This document shows positions 32,438-39,419 of a stretch of 42,421 nt of DNA, one piece after another. Source of the DNA: Thermoanaerobaculia bacterium (GTDB lineage: Bacteria; Acidobacteriota; Thermoanaerobaculia; UBA5066; DATFVB01); assembly GCA_035717485.1 (NCBI GenBank), contig DASTIQ010000217.1:1-42421 (forward strand). Reading direction: 5' to 3'. The notes under the pieces were generated by a model. That model searched no databases and was not told the DNA's origin. It worked only from the letters and a program-made list of their open reading frames with translations. Position 1 is the stretch's first letter. Each line of letters begins with the position of its first letter. A program made the position numbers and the translations under genes.

Positions 32438-33112
32438 GTGGGCAACGTTTCGGACAAGAAGCCCATTACCGTCTGTCTTTTCTGGGTCCATCCTCTCGTC
32501 CGCTCGGAGTTCGAGCGTGCGCTCCCCGGCCGCGAATTCCGACTCGAAACGCTGCGCCTCGAGCCGAAGCTCGACGTCCGGCAGATCGACGTGCCGCTCT
32601 CCTCGCTCTACGTGCTCGACGGGGCCTACGCCCGCGTCGCCGCCGAGGCGCTGGTCTCGGCCGTCCTCGTCCGGAACCCGGCCGGACGTGCGCTCGTCGT
32701 CGCCGAGGCGTTCGACGAAGCCTCCGCGTTCCCCCTCCTCCGCCTCGGCGTCAAAGGGCTCCTCACCTACGCGGAGCTCGGCGAGCGGCTCTCCTCGGCC
32801 CTCGAAGAGGTCGCGGAAGGGGGATTCTGGGTTCCGCGCGCGCTCCTCTCCCGCTTCATCGACACGACGCTCACGAACTCGTCTTCGCGCGCCCTTCCGG
32901 CCGCCGGGCTCACGCCCACCGGCCTGACCCGCCGTGAGCAGGAAGTGTTGAACGACCTCCTCGAGAATTTCTCGAACAAGGAGATCGCCAAGCGCCTCCG
33001 GATCTCCGAGCGCACGGCGAAATTCCACGTCTCGAACGTGCTCGCGAAGTACGGCGTGCGCCGGCGCGCCGACCTGATCCTCCTTTCCTACACCGACTCC
33101 CGGCGCGGCTGA
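32438..33112 (+). CDS. LuxR/NarL-type regulator with degenerate receiver
   Basis: 224 residues. The C-terminal LuxR helix-turn-helix is clear: LTRREQEVLNDLLENFSNKEIAKRLRISERTAKFHVSNVLAKYG. The N-terminal domain has the outline of a response-regulator receiver (VLD strand end, LGVKGLLTY with the conserved Lys), but the acidic pair after the first strand is replaced by CLFWVHPLVR. Phosphorylation is therefore doubtful. GTG 32438 follows a TTGCCC-17-TACGCT promoter; an in-frame ATG at 32378 would add a 20-residue tail. It is followed by the NusG-like gene and probably controls the downstream locus. Confidence 0.8.
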   Translation: MGNVSDKKPITVCLFWVHPLVRSEFERALPGREFRLETLRLEPKLDVRQIDVPLSSLYVLDGAYARVAAEALVSAVLVRNPAGRALVVAEAFDEASAFPLLRLGVKGLLTYAELGERLSSALEEVAEGGFWVPRALLSRFIDTTLTNSSSRALPAAGLTPTGLTRREQEVLNDLLENFSNKEIAKRLRISERTAKFHVSNVLAKYGVRRRADLILLSYTDSRRG

Positions 33113-33156
33113 CGCGAACGCCGCGGAGGGGCGCCGGACGGGGACAGGGCCTCGCT

Positions 33157-33194
33157 CTCGCGGGTTTTATTCCGTCCCGGCCGGGCCCCGCGAG
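33157..33194 (+). promoter_or_regulatory. large inverted repeat between regulator and NusG-like gene
   Basis: CTCGCGGG (33157-33164) pairs with CCCGCGAG (33187-33194) around a 22-base loop that itself contains the palindrome CCCGGCCGGG (33176-33185). No T-run follows the second arm. It could end the regulator transcript weakly or be a target for a dedicated antiterminator, but it lies before the predicted sigma-54 start of the NusG-like gene. Confidence 0.35.
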
Positions 33195-33207
33195 CCCTCC
33201 AACTCAC

Positions 33208-33224
33208 TGGCATGCGGTGTGCTT
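33208..33224 (+). promoter_or_regulatory. candidate sigma-54 promoter of NusG-like gene
   Basis: TGGCATGCGGTGTGCTT has GG (33209-33210) and GC (33221-33222) ten bases apart and matches TGGCA and TGC of the -24/-12 consensus. Predicted start is near 33234, only about four bases before ATG 33238, in keeping with the short or absent leaders seen elsewhere here. Confidence 0.5.
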
Positions 33225-33237
33225 CGTCACCCCGGTG

Positions 33238-33822
33238 ATGCCTCTACTCAAACGTGAGCCCGACGTTTTTCCGGAGAGCCTTTTCGCCTCGCCCGGCGGC
33301 GCTCCCTGGACCGTCGCGCACGTGCGGAGCCGCCAGGAGAAAGTGCTCGCGCGGTTCCTCTCGCCGATTGGAATTCCGTTCTACGCGCCGCAGCGGGAGA
33401 AGCGGGCGCGCCGCAACGGACGGAACTTCGTCTCCTACCTCCCGCTCTTCCCCGGCTACGTGTTCCTCCGGGCGGCCGCGGAGGAGCGCGCGCAGATCTG
33501 GCGGAGCAACGTCGTGGTCCGGATGATCGACGTGCCCGACCAGGATCTGCTCGAGACGGAGCTCGCGCAGATCCACCGGCTGCAGCGTTCCGGCGCGCGG
33601 CTCGCCGCCGTGCGAGCGCTCGACCCGGGAGAGCCGGTCCGGGTCGTGGACGGACCCTTCGAGGGATATCTCGGCATCGTGGTCCGGGAGAGAGGCGCGG
33701 AGCGCCTTCTCGTCTCGGTTTCTCTTCTGCGGAAGACCGTCGCCGTCGAGTTCGAACGCGAGATGCTCGCGCCGCTCTCGATTCCCGCCGTTCTTCCGCC
33801 CGCGTCCGTCCCGGTCCTCTGA
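33238..33822 (+). CDS. NusG-family antiterminator (UpxY/RfaH/LoaP-like)
   Basis: 194-residue NusG paralogue. The N-terminal NGN domain begins WTVAHVRSRQEKVLARFL and includes FYAPQREKRARRNGRNF and LPLFPGYVFLR, the usual RNA-polymerase-binding blocks. The C-terminal KOW motif is GEPVRVVDGPFEGYLGIVV. Housekeeping NusG lies next to secE and ribosomal protein genes, which are absent here, so a locus-specific elongation factor is likely. Related paralogues control long capsule, exopolysaccharide or antibiotic operons. ATG 33238 is preferred over GTG 33217, which lies in the candidate sigma-54 -12 region. Confidence 0.87.
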   Translation: MPLLKREPDVFPESLFASPGGAPWTVAHVRSRQEKVLARFLSPIGIPFYAPQREKRARRNGRNFVSYLPLFPGYVFLRAAAEERAQIWRSNVVVRMIDVPDQDLLETELAQIHRLQRSGARLAAVRALDPGEPVRVVDGPFEGYLGIVVRERGAERLLVSVSLLRKTVAVEFEREMLAPLSIPAVLPPASVPVL

Positions 33823-33871
33823 CCGGACTCCCGGCGCGGAGCACAGCGACGCATCTGTCGGTACACCGAAA

Positions 33872-33890
33872 GGGGCGGAGCCTGCGCCCC
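33872..33890 (+). promoter_or_regulatory. small hairpin before UDP-sugar dehydrogenase gene
   Basis: GGGGCG and CGCCCC enclose a seven-base loop (GAGCCTG). The hairpin ends ten bases before the AGGAGG ribosome site of the dehydrogenase gene. It has no T-run. Possible target of the upstream NusG-like factor, but this is speculation. Confidence 0.3.
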
Positions 33891-33914
33891 GGCGAGGAAA
33901 AGGAGGAAATCCCC

Positions 33915-35288
33915 ATGTCGAGCGTTTCCGTCGTCGAGTTCGAGCGCCCCGCCGAAACCGCCGAAGCCCGTGCCGCCCGGCTGCTCGAACGGATCCGTTC
34001 GCGCGAGGCCCGCGTCGGCGTCGTCGGTCTCGGGTACGTGGGCCTTCCGCTCACGCTCGTGTTCAGCGAAAAAGGGTTCCCCGTCGCGGGCTTCGACCTC
34101 GACGGCGAAAAGGCGAAGATGCTGGCGGCCGGGCGGTCGTACATCCGGCACATCGACGGGGAGCGCGTCGCGCGGGCGAACGCGACCGGCCGGTACTCGG
34201 CGACGAACGACTTTCGCGGCATCGCCGATTGCGACGCCGTGCTGATCTGCGTCCCGACGCCGCTGACCCCCCAGCGCGAGCCGGACATGACCTACGTGGT
34301 CGCGACCGCCCGCGAGATCGCGGAGAACCTGCGCGAAGGGCAGCTCATCGTCCTCGAATCGACGACGTATCCGGGCACGACCGACGAGCTCGTTCGCGGG
34401 ATCCTCGAGGAGAAGACGGGATTGAGGTGCGGCGAGGACTTCTTCCTCGCATTTTCCCCGGAGCGCGAGGACCCGGGGAATCCCCGGTTCGGAACGGCGA
34501 CGATTCCCAAGGTCGTCGGAGGCGTCGACGAACGCTCCGGCGACGTCGCGCAGGCGCTCTACGACGCCGTCATCGAAGCCGGGACGGTGCGGGTATCCCA
34601 CTCCCGCGCCGCCGAGGCGACGAAACTGGTCGAAAACATCTTCCGGGCGGTCAACATCGCGCTCGTCAACGAGCTCAAGATCGTGTTCGAGCGGCTCGGC
34701 ATCGACATCTGGGAGGTGCTCGACGCGGCGTCCACGAAGCCGTTCGGATTCATGCGGTTCAACCCCGGCCCGGGATGGGGCGGGCACTGCATTCCCCTCG
34801 ACCCGTTCTACCTCGTCTGGAAAGCGCGCGAGTACGGGATCACGCCGAAGTTCATCGAGCTCGCCGGCGAGGTGAACATCCAGATGCCGCACTACGTCCT
34901 CGGAAAGCTCCAGCTCGCGCTGAACGACCGCGGAAAGCCGACGCGGGGGAGCCGCATCCTGGTCCTCGGCCTCGCGTACAAGAAGGACGTCGACGACGCG
35001 CGGGAGAGCCCGGCGTTCGAGCTCATCGACGGACTCCTCCGCCTCGGGGCGGACGTCAGCTATCACGATCCCCACGTCGCGAAAGCGCCGCGGATGCGCA
35101 CCTGGCCCGACCTCCCGCCGATGGAGTCGACGTCGCTGACCGCCGAGAACCTCGCCACCCAGGACGCCGTTCTGATCGTGACCGACCACAGCGCGGTCGA
35201 TTACGAGCTCGTCGCGCGTCACGCTCCGCTCGTCGTCGACACGCGCGGCATCTACCGCAACGGCCACCGGAACGTCGTGCGCGCGTGA
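33915..35288 (+). CDS. UDP-N-acetylglucosamine 6-dehydrogenase (WbpA/TviB-like)
   Basis: Nucleotide-sugar dehydrogenase of 457 residues oxidising the C6 hydroxyl to a carboxylate with two NAD+. N-terminal Rossmann motif VGVVGLGYVGLPL, sugar-binding middle helix with EATKLVENIFRAVNIALVNE, catalytic Cys292 in GWGGHCIPLDPFYL, and C-terminal LGLAYKKDVDDARESPA. The GGHCIPLDPFYL block and the KAREYG segment match the UDP-GlcNAc (WbpA/WbpO/TviB) branch rather than UDP-glucose dehydrogenases. AGGAGG lies eight bases before ATG. The stop overlaps the epimerase gene start. Confidence 0.88.
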   Translation: MSSVSVVEFERPAETAEARAARLLERIRSREARVGVVGLGYVGLPLTLVFSEKGFPVAGFDLDGEKAKMLAAGRSYIRHIDGERVARANATGRYSATNDFRGIADCDAVLICVPTPLTPQREPDMTYVVATAREIAENLREGQLIVLESTTYPGTTDELVRGILEEKTGLRCGEDFFLAFSPEREDPGNPRFGTATIPKVVGGVDERSGDVAQALYDAVIEAGTVRVSHSRAAEATKLVENIFRAVNIALVNELKIVFERLGIDIWEVLDAASTKPFGFMRFNPGPGWGGHCIPLDPFYLVWKAREYGITPKFIELAGEVNIQMPHYVLGKLQLALNDRGKPTRGSRILVLGLAYKKDVDDARESPAFELIDGLLRLGADVSYHDPHVAKAPRMRTWPDLPPMESTSLTAENLATQDAVLIVTDHSAVDYELVARHAPLVVDTRGIYRNGHRNVVRA

Positions 35289-36295
35289 AGACCATGGCGC
35301 CCGACTTCGACCGCGAGAGCGTCCTCGTCACCGGGGGCGCGGGGTTCATCGGCTCGCATCTCGTCGACGCGCTGCTCGCGCGCGGAGCGCAGGTGCGGGT
35401 GCTCGACAACCTCTCGACCGGGAGCCGCCGGAATCTCGCCCATGCCGCGGAGCGGATCGATTTTCGGCTCGGCGACATCCGCGATCCCGATGCCGTCCGG
35501 GAGGCCATGCGCGGCGTGAACCGGGTCTTCCACCAGGCGGCGCTCGGCTCCGTTCCCCGGTCCCTCGAAGACCCGGGCACCACCCTGGACGTCAACGTCA
35601 CCGGAACCGCGCGCGTGTTCGCGGGCGCGCGCGACGCGGGCGTGCGGCGCGTCGTCTACGCGTCGTCGTCGAGCGTCTACGGCGACAGCGACAAGCTTCC
35701 GAAGCGCGAAGGGGAGGAAGGAAAGCCCCTTTCCCCGTACGCGCTCTCCAAGCGGATGGACGAGGAGCTCGCGGACACGTTCCAGCGCTGCTTCGGCATG
35801 GAGCTCGTCGGCCTCCGCTATTTCAACGTGTACGGACCGCGGCAGAACCCCGACGGCGCGTACGCGGCGGTCATTCCCCGCTTCTTCAAGGCGTACCTCG
35901 GCGGGCAGCCGCCGGTGATCTTCGGGGACGGGGAGCAGAGCCGGGATTTCACGTTCGTGGCCGACGCCGTCGCCGCGAACCTCCTGGCTTCGGCAGTGGA
36001 CGCGAGCTGCTGCGGGAGGGCGTACAACGTCGCCGGGGGCCGCCGGACGACGCTTCTCGAGCTCGCGCGGCTCGTCGGCGAGGCGGCGGGCTCCTCCCGG
36101 GAGCCGCGCCACGCCCCGGAGCGTTCGGGCGACGTCCGTCACTCGCTCGCGGACCTCACGCTCTCGCGGAACACGCTCGGCTACTCCCCGGAATTCGATC
36201 TTCCCGAGGGACTCCCCCTCTCCCATCGCCACTATCTCGAATCTCTCGCCGCCTCGCTCCAGGCCGAGCCGGAGAGGATTCCGGTCGCGCGCTGA
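35285..36295 (+). CDS. UDP-N-acetylglucosamine 4-epimerase (WbpP/TviC-like SDR)
   Basis: Extended short-chain dehydrogenase of 336 residues. NAD-binding TGGAGFIGSH at the N-terminus; HQAALGSVPRSLEDP, a block typical of WbpP/TviC epimerases acting on N-acetylated sugars; catalytic SSSSVYG and YALSK; and RYFNVYGPRQNPDGAYAAVIP. With the dehydrogenase before it, the pair would make UDP-GalNAcA, as in Vi antigen or B-band O antigen pathways. GTG 35285 overlaps the previous stop as GTGA; ATG 35294 is an alternative start three codons in. Confidence 0.87.
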   Translation: MKTMAPDFDRESVLVTGGAGFIGSHLVDALLARGAQVRVLDNLSTGSRRNLAHAAERIDFRLGDIRDPDAVREAMRGVNRVFHQAALGSVPRSLEDPGTTLDVNVTGTARVFAGARDAGVRRVVYASSSSVYGDSDKLPKREGEEGKPLSPYALSKRMDEELADTFQRCFGMELVGLRYFNVYGPRQNPDGAYAAVIPRFFKAYLGGQPPVIFGDGEQSRDFTFVADAVAANLLASAVDASCCGRAYNVAGGRRTTLLELARLVGEAAGSSREPRHAPERSGDVRHSLADLTLSRNTLGYSPEFDLPEGLPLSHRHYLESLAASLQAEPERIPVAR

Positions 36296-36312
36296 CGCGC
36301 TCGAGAGGCCCG

Positions 36313-38172
36313 ATGTCGTCGATCTCCGAGTCTTCGCGCCTTCTTCCGGAGCGGATTCCCGGGCTCCGCCGAGCCGAGACCGCCCCATCGGCACGTTTCG
36401 CGGTCGAAGAGCAGGCGCGCCGCCGGCCGGGGGCGCTCGCTCTCTCCGCCGGCGCCCGGCGCCTCACGTTCGGCGAGCTCGATGCGCTCGCCGAGACCTT
36501 CGCGGCGGAGCTCGCCGACACCGGAGTCTCCGCGGACCGGCCGGTCGCGATCGTCCTGGCCGATCCGGGCGACCGCGCCGTCGCTTCTTTGGCCGCGTGG
36601 AAAGCCGGCGCCGCGTACCTCCCGCTCGACCCCGATGCCCCCCGGAGCCGGCTCGCGTTCATGGTGCGCGACTGCGCGGCACCGCTCGTCGTCGCCGAGG
36701 ACGAGGCGACATGGCTGGAGCTGGGCGCCCCCGTGATCCCGTTCCGCCGCGATCGGCCGGCGCGCGCCGGGGGACGTCGCCCGGAGCCGGACGGCTCGTC
36801 GGGACTCGCCTACGTCATCTACACGTCGGGCTCGACCGGGACCCCGAAGGGCGTCGAGATCGAGCACGGAAGTCTTTCGAATCTGATCGCCTGGCACCGT
36901 CGGGCGTTCGGCGTCGGGCCCGCCGATCGAGCGTCGCAACTGGCCAATCCGGCCTTCGACGCGGCGGTCTGGGAGCTGTGGCCGTCTCTGGCGGCGGGCG
37001 CGAGCGTCCATTTTCCCGATCCCGCCCTCCGCGGCGATCCGGCGCGGCTCCGCGAGTGGATGCTCGCGGAAGGGATCAGTGTCGCGTTCGCCCCGACGCC
37101 CGTCGCCGAGCGTCTCCTCGCGCTCGACTGGCCCGCCGACGCGGCGCTCCGGCTCCTCCTGACGGGCGGCGACGTCCTGCATCGACGCCCGCCGGCCGGT
37201 CTCCCGTTCCGTCTGGTGAACAACTACGGCCCGACGGAGGCAACGGTGGTCGCGACTTCCGGATTCGTCGTCCCCGCGTCCTCCCTCGCGGGAGGGCTGC
37301 CGTCGATCGGGAGCCCGATCGACGGCGTCGAGGCGCTCGTCCTCGACGAGCGGGGAGAACTTTGCCCGGACGGGGAGCCCGGGGAGCTGTGCCTCGCGGG
37401 GGCCGGCCTCGCGCGCGGATACGTCGGGGGGACCGCGAGGCACCCGGGCGGGTTCGCCCCTCATCCCTTCCGAGGAGGCGAGCGGATGTATCGCACGGGC
37501 GACCGGGTGCGCCGGCGCCACGACGGTCGGTTGGAGTTCCTCGGGAGGCTGGACGGACAGGTCAAGATCCGCGGATTCCGGGTCGAGCCGGCGGAAATCG
37601 AGGCCGCCCTCGAGACGCACCCCGATGTGCGGTCGAGCCTCGCCGTCGCGAAGACGGAGCGGGACGGAGAAGTTCGTCTCGTCGCCTACGTCGTTTCCGA
37701 AGAGGGCCGGCGGCCGGCGGATCTCCGCGAACATCTCCGCTCCCGTCTTCCCGAATACATGGTGCCGTCGGTGTTCGTGACGATCGACGAGTTCCCGCTG
37801 ACGTCGCACGGAAAGATCGACCGCGAAGCGCTTCCCGCGCCGCCGCGGGAAACGCCGGGCGCTTCGGCCGGCCGGCCGCCCGGATCGACGGCCGAGGCGC
37901 GCGTCGCGAAGATCGCGGCGGAGCTCCTCCGTCTCGACCGGATCGGAGTCGACGAGAATTTCTTCTCGCTCGGCGGGCACTCGCTCCTGGGAACCCAGAT
38001 GATCGCTCGCGTCCGCGACGCGTTTGGCATCGAGCTTCCCCTCCGCACGATCTTCGAGGCGCCGACCGTCTCCCGGCTCGCGGCCGAGGTCGAGAAAGCC
38101 GTGCGGCGCCGGGTCGACGAAATGAGCGAAGAGGAGGCGCGGCGCATCGCGGGCGCGGGAGAGGGCGCATGA
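36313..38172 (+). CDS. NRPS adenylation-thiolation protein, leucine-type code
   Basis: 619-residue A-T didomain with no condensation domain. Adenylation core motifs run in order: KAGAAYLPLDP (A2), YTSGSTGTPKGVEIEH (A3), FDAAVWELWPSL (A4, Asp216), NNYGPTEATVV (A5), GELCLAGAGLARGY (A6), YRTGDRVR (A7), [20 protein letters not shown] (A8), LPEYMVPS (A9), HGKIDREAL (A10). The carrier domain has LGGHSLLG with phosphopantetheine Ser557. By manual alignment the specificity residues read D-A-W-F-L-G-N-V-V-K, a code associated with leucine. A short acidic tail (VDEMSEEEARRIAG) may dock partners. The stop overlaps the P450 start as ATGA. Confidence 0.9.
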   Translation: MSSISESSRLLPERIPGLRRAETAPSARFAVEEQARRRPGALALSAGARRLTFGELDALAETFAAELADTGVSADRPVAIVLADPGDRAVASLAAWKAGAAYLPLDPDAPRSRLAFMVRDCAAPLVVAEDEATWLELGAPVIPFRRDRPARAGGRRPEPDGSSGLAYVIYTSGSTGTPKGVEIEHGSLSNLIAWHRRAFGVGPADRASQLANPAFDAAVWELWPSLAAGASVHFPDPALRGDPARLREWMLAEGISVAFAPTPVAERLLALDWPADAALRLLLTGGDVLHRRPPAGLPFRLVNNYGPTEATVVATSGFVVPASSLAGGLPSIGSPIDGVEALVLDERGELCPDGEPGELCLAGAGLARGYVGGTARHPGGFAPHPFRGGERMYRTGDRVRRRHDGRLEFLGRLDGQVKIRGFRVEPAEIEAALETHPDVRSSLAVAKTERDGEVRLVAYVVSEEGRRPADLREHLRSRLPEYMVPSVFVTIDEFPLTSHGKIDREALPAPPRETPGASAGRPPGSTAEARVAKIAAELLRLDRIGVDENFFSLGGHSLLGTQMIARVRDAFGIELPLRTIFEAPTVSRLAAEVEKAVRRRVDEMSEEEARRIAGAGEGA

Positions 38173-39419
38173 GCACCGTTCCGTCGGCCCGACCGGAGTC
38201 CGATCCGTCGCTCTCCCTCTTCCAGCTCCTCGATCCGGCGGTGCTCGCGAACCCGTATCCGCTCTACGCGCGGCTCCGGACCGAAGATCCCGTCCACTGG
38301 GACCCCTTCCTTCATGCGTGGGTGGTGACCCGGTACGCCGACGTGCTGACGGTCCTGCACGACTATTCGGCGGACCGGACGCCGACGCCCGATCAGCTCG
38401 CGGCGATGGGGCTCGAGAGCCTGACGCCGATCGCCGCCGTCATGGTCCGACAGATGCTCTTCATGGATGCGCCGGCCCACACTCGGCTGCGGGGGCTGGC
38501 GTCGGTCGCGTTCTCTCCCCGCCGCGTCGAGGTGCTGCGCGGGCACATCCAGGAGATCGCCGACCGCCTCATCGACGGCGCGCCGGGGGGCCGGATGGAC
38601 CTCATCGATCAGTTCGCGAACCCGCTTCCCGCGATCGTGACGGCGGAGATGCTCGGCGTTCCGGTCGAAGACCACGACCGGCTCAAGCGCTGGTCCGCGG
38701 ATTTCGCCGAGATGCTCGGGAACTTCCAGCACAACCCGGACCGCGTGCCGCGGGTCCTCCGGAGCGTCGAGGAGATGACGGCGTACTTCCGGGAGGCGAT
38801 CGCCTCGCAGAGCCGCGCGCCGCGCGAGGGCCTCGTGCGGTCGCTGCTGACGGCCGAGATCGACGGAGATCGCCTGAGCGAAGAAGAAGTGATCGCCAAC
38901 TGCATCGTGACGATGGTCGGCGGGCAGGAGACGACGACGAACCTGATCGGCAACGGAATGCTCACCCTCCTCCGGAACCCGGAGGCGCTCGAGCGCCTCC
39001 GCTCGGACCCGTCGCTCACCCCGTCGGCGGTCGAGGAGCTCCTCCGGTACGAGAGCCCCAGCCAGCACACGGCGCGGATGGCGCCCTCCGACCGCGAGCT
39101 CGGCGGACGCCCGATCCGGAAACGCCAGGCCGTGATCGCGGTGATGGGGGCGGCCAATCGGGATCCGGAGCGGTTTCCGGATCCCGACCGGCTCGATCTG
39201 TCGCGTCAGCCGAATCGCCACGTCGCCTTCGGCTGGGCGGCGCACTTCTGCTTCGGCGCCCCGCTCGCGCGCCTCGAAGGACAGATCGCGTTCGACACCC
39301 TCCTGCGCCGTCTCCCGGAGCTGCGGCTCCAGCCGGGGCCGCTCGAGTGGCGCGAGAACCTCGGGCTCCGCGGACTGAAGTCCCTTCCGGTGTCGTTCCG
39401 GTCGGCCGCGGCGGCGTGA
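38169..39419 (+). CDS. cytochrome P450, probably acting on carrier-bound amino acid
   Basis: 416-residue soluble bacterial P450. I-helix motif VGGQETTTN, K-helix EELLR (ExxR), and haem loop FGWAAHFCFGAPLARLE with thiolate Cys361. The loop has Ala where the usual FGxGxHxC has Gly. Overlapping the A-T gene start-to-stop and the next NRPS gene, it fits the recurrent arrangement in which a P450 beta-hydroxylates an amino acid held on an A-T protein. With a leucine code the expected product would be beta-hydroxyleucine, but the reaction is inferred from context. No ferredoxin or reductase gene is adjacent. Confidence 0.88.
   Translation: MSTVPSARPESDPSLSLFQLLDPAVLANPYPLYARLRTEDPVHWDPFLHAWVVTRYADVLTVLHDYSADRTPTPDQLAAMGLESLTPIAAVMVRQMLFMDAPAHTRLRGLASVAFSPRRVEVLRGHIQEIADRLIDGAPGGRMDLIDQFANPLPAIVTAEMLGVPVEDHDRLKRWSADFAEMLGNFQHNPDRVPRVLRSVEEMTAYFREAIASQSRAPREGLVRSLLTAEIDGDRLSEEEVIANCIVTMVGGQETTTNLIGNGMLTLLRNPEALERLRSDPSLTPSAVEELLRYESPSQHTARMAPSDRELGGRPIRKRQAVIAVMGAANRDPERFPDPDRLDLSRQPNRHVAFGWAAHFCFGAPLARLEGQIAFDTLLRRLPELRLQPGPLEWRENLGLRGLKSLPVSFRSAAAA

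Noticed and set aside
33238-33822. Housekeeping nusG
   Set aside because: No secE or ribosomal protein genes nearby, and the gene heads a sugar-NRPS run; the paralogue reading is preferred.
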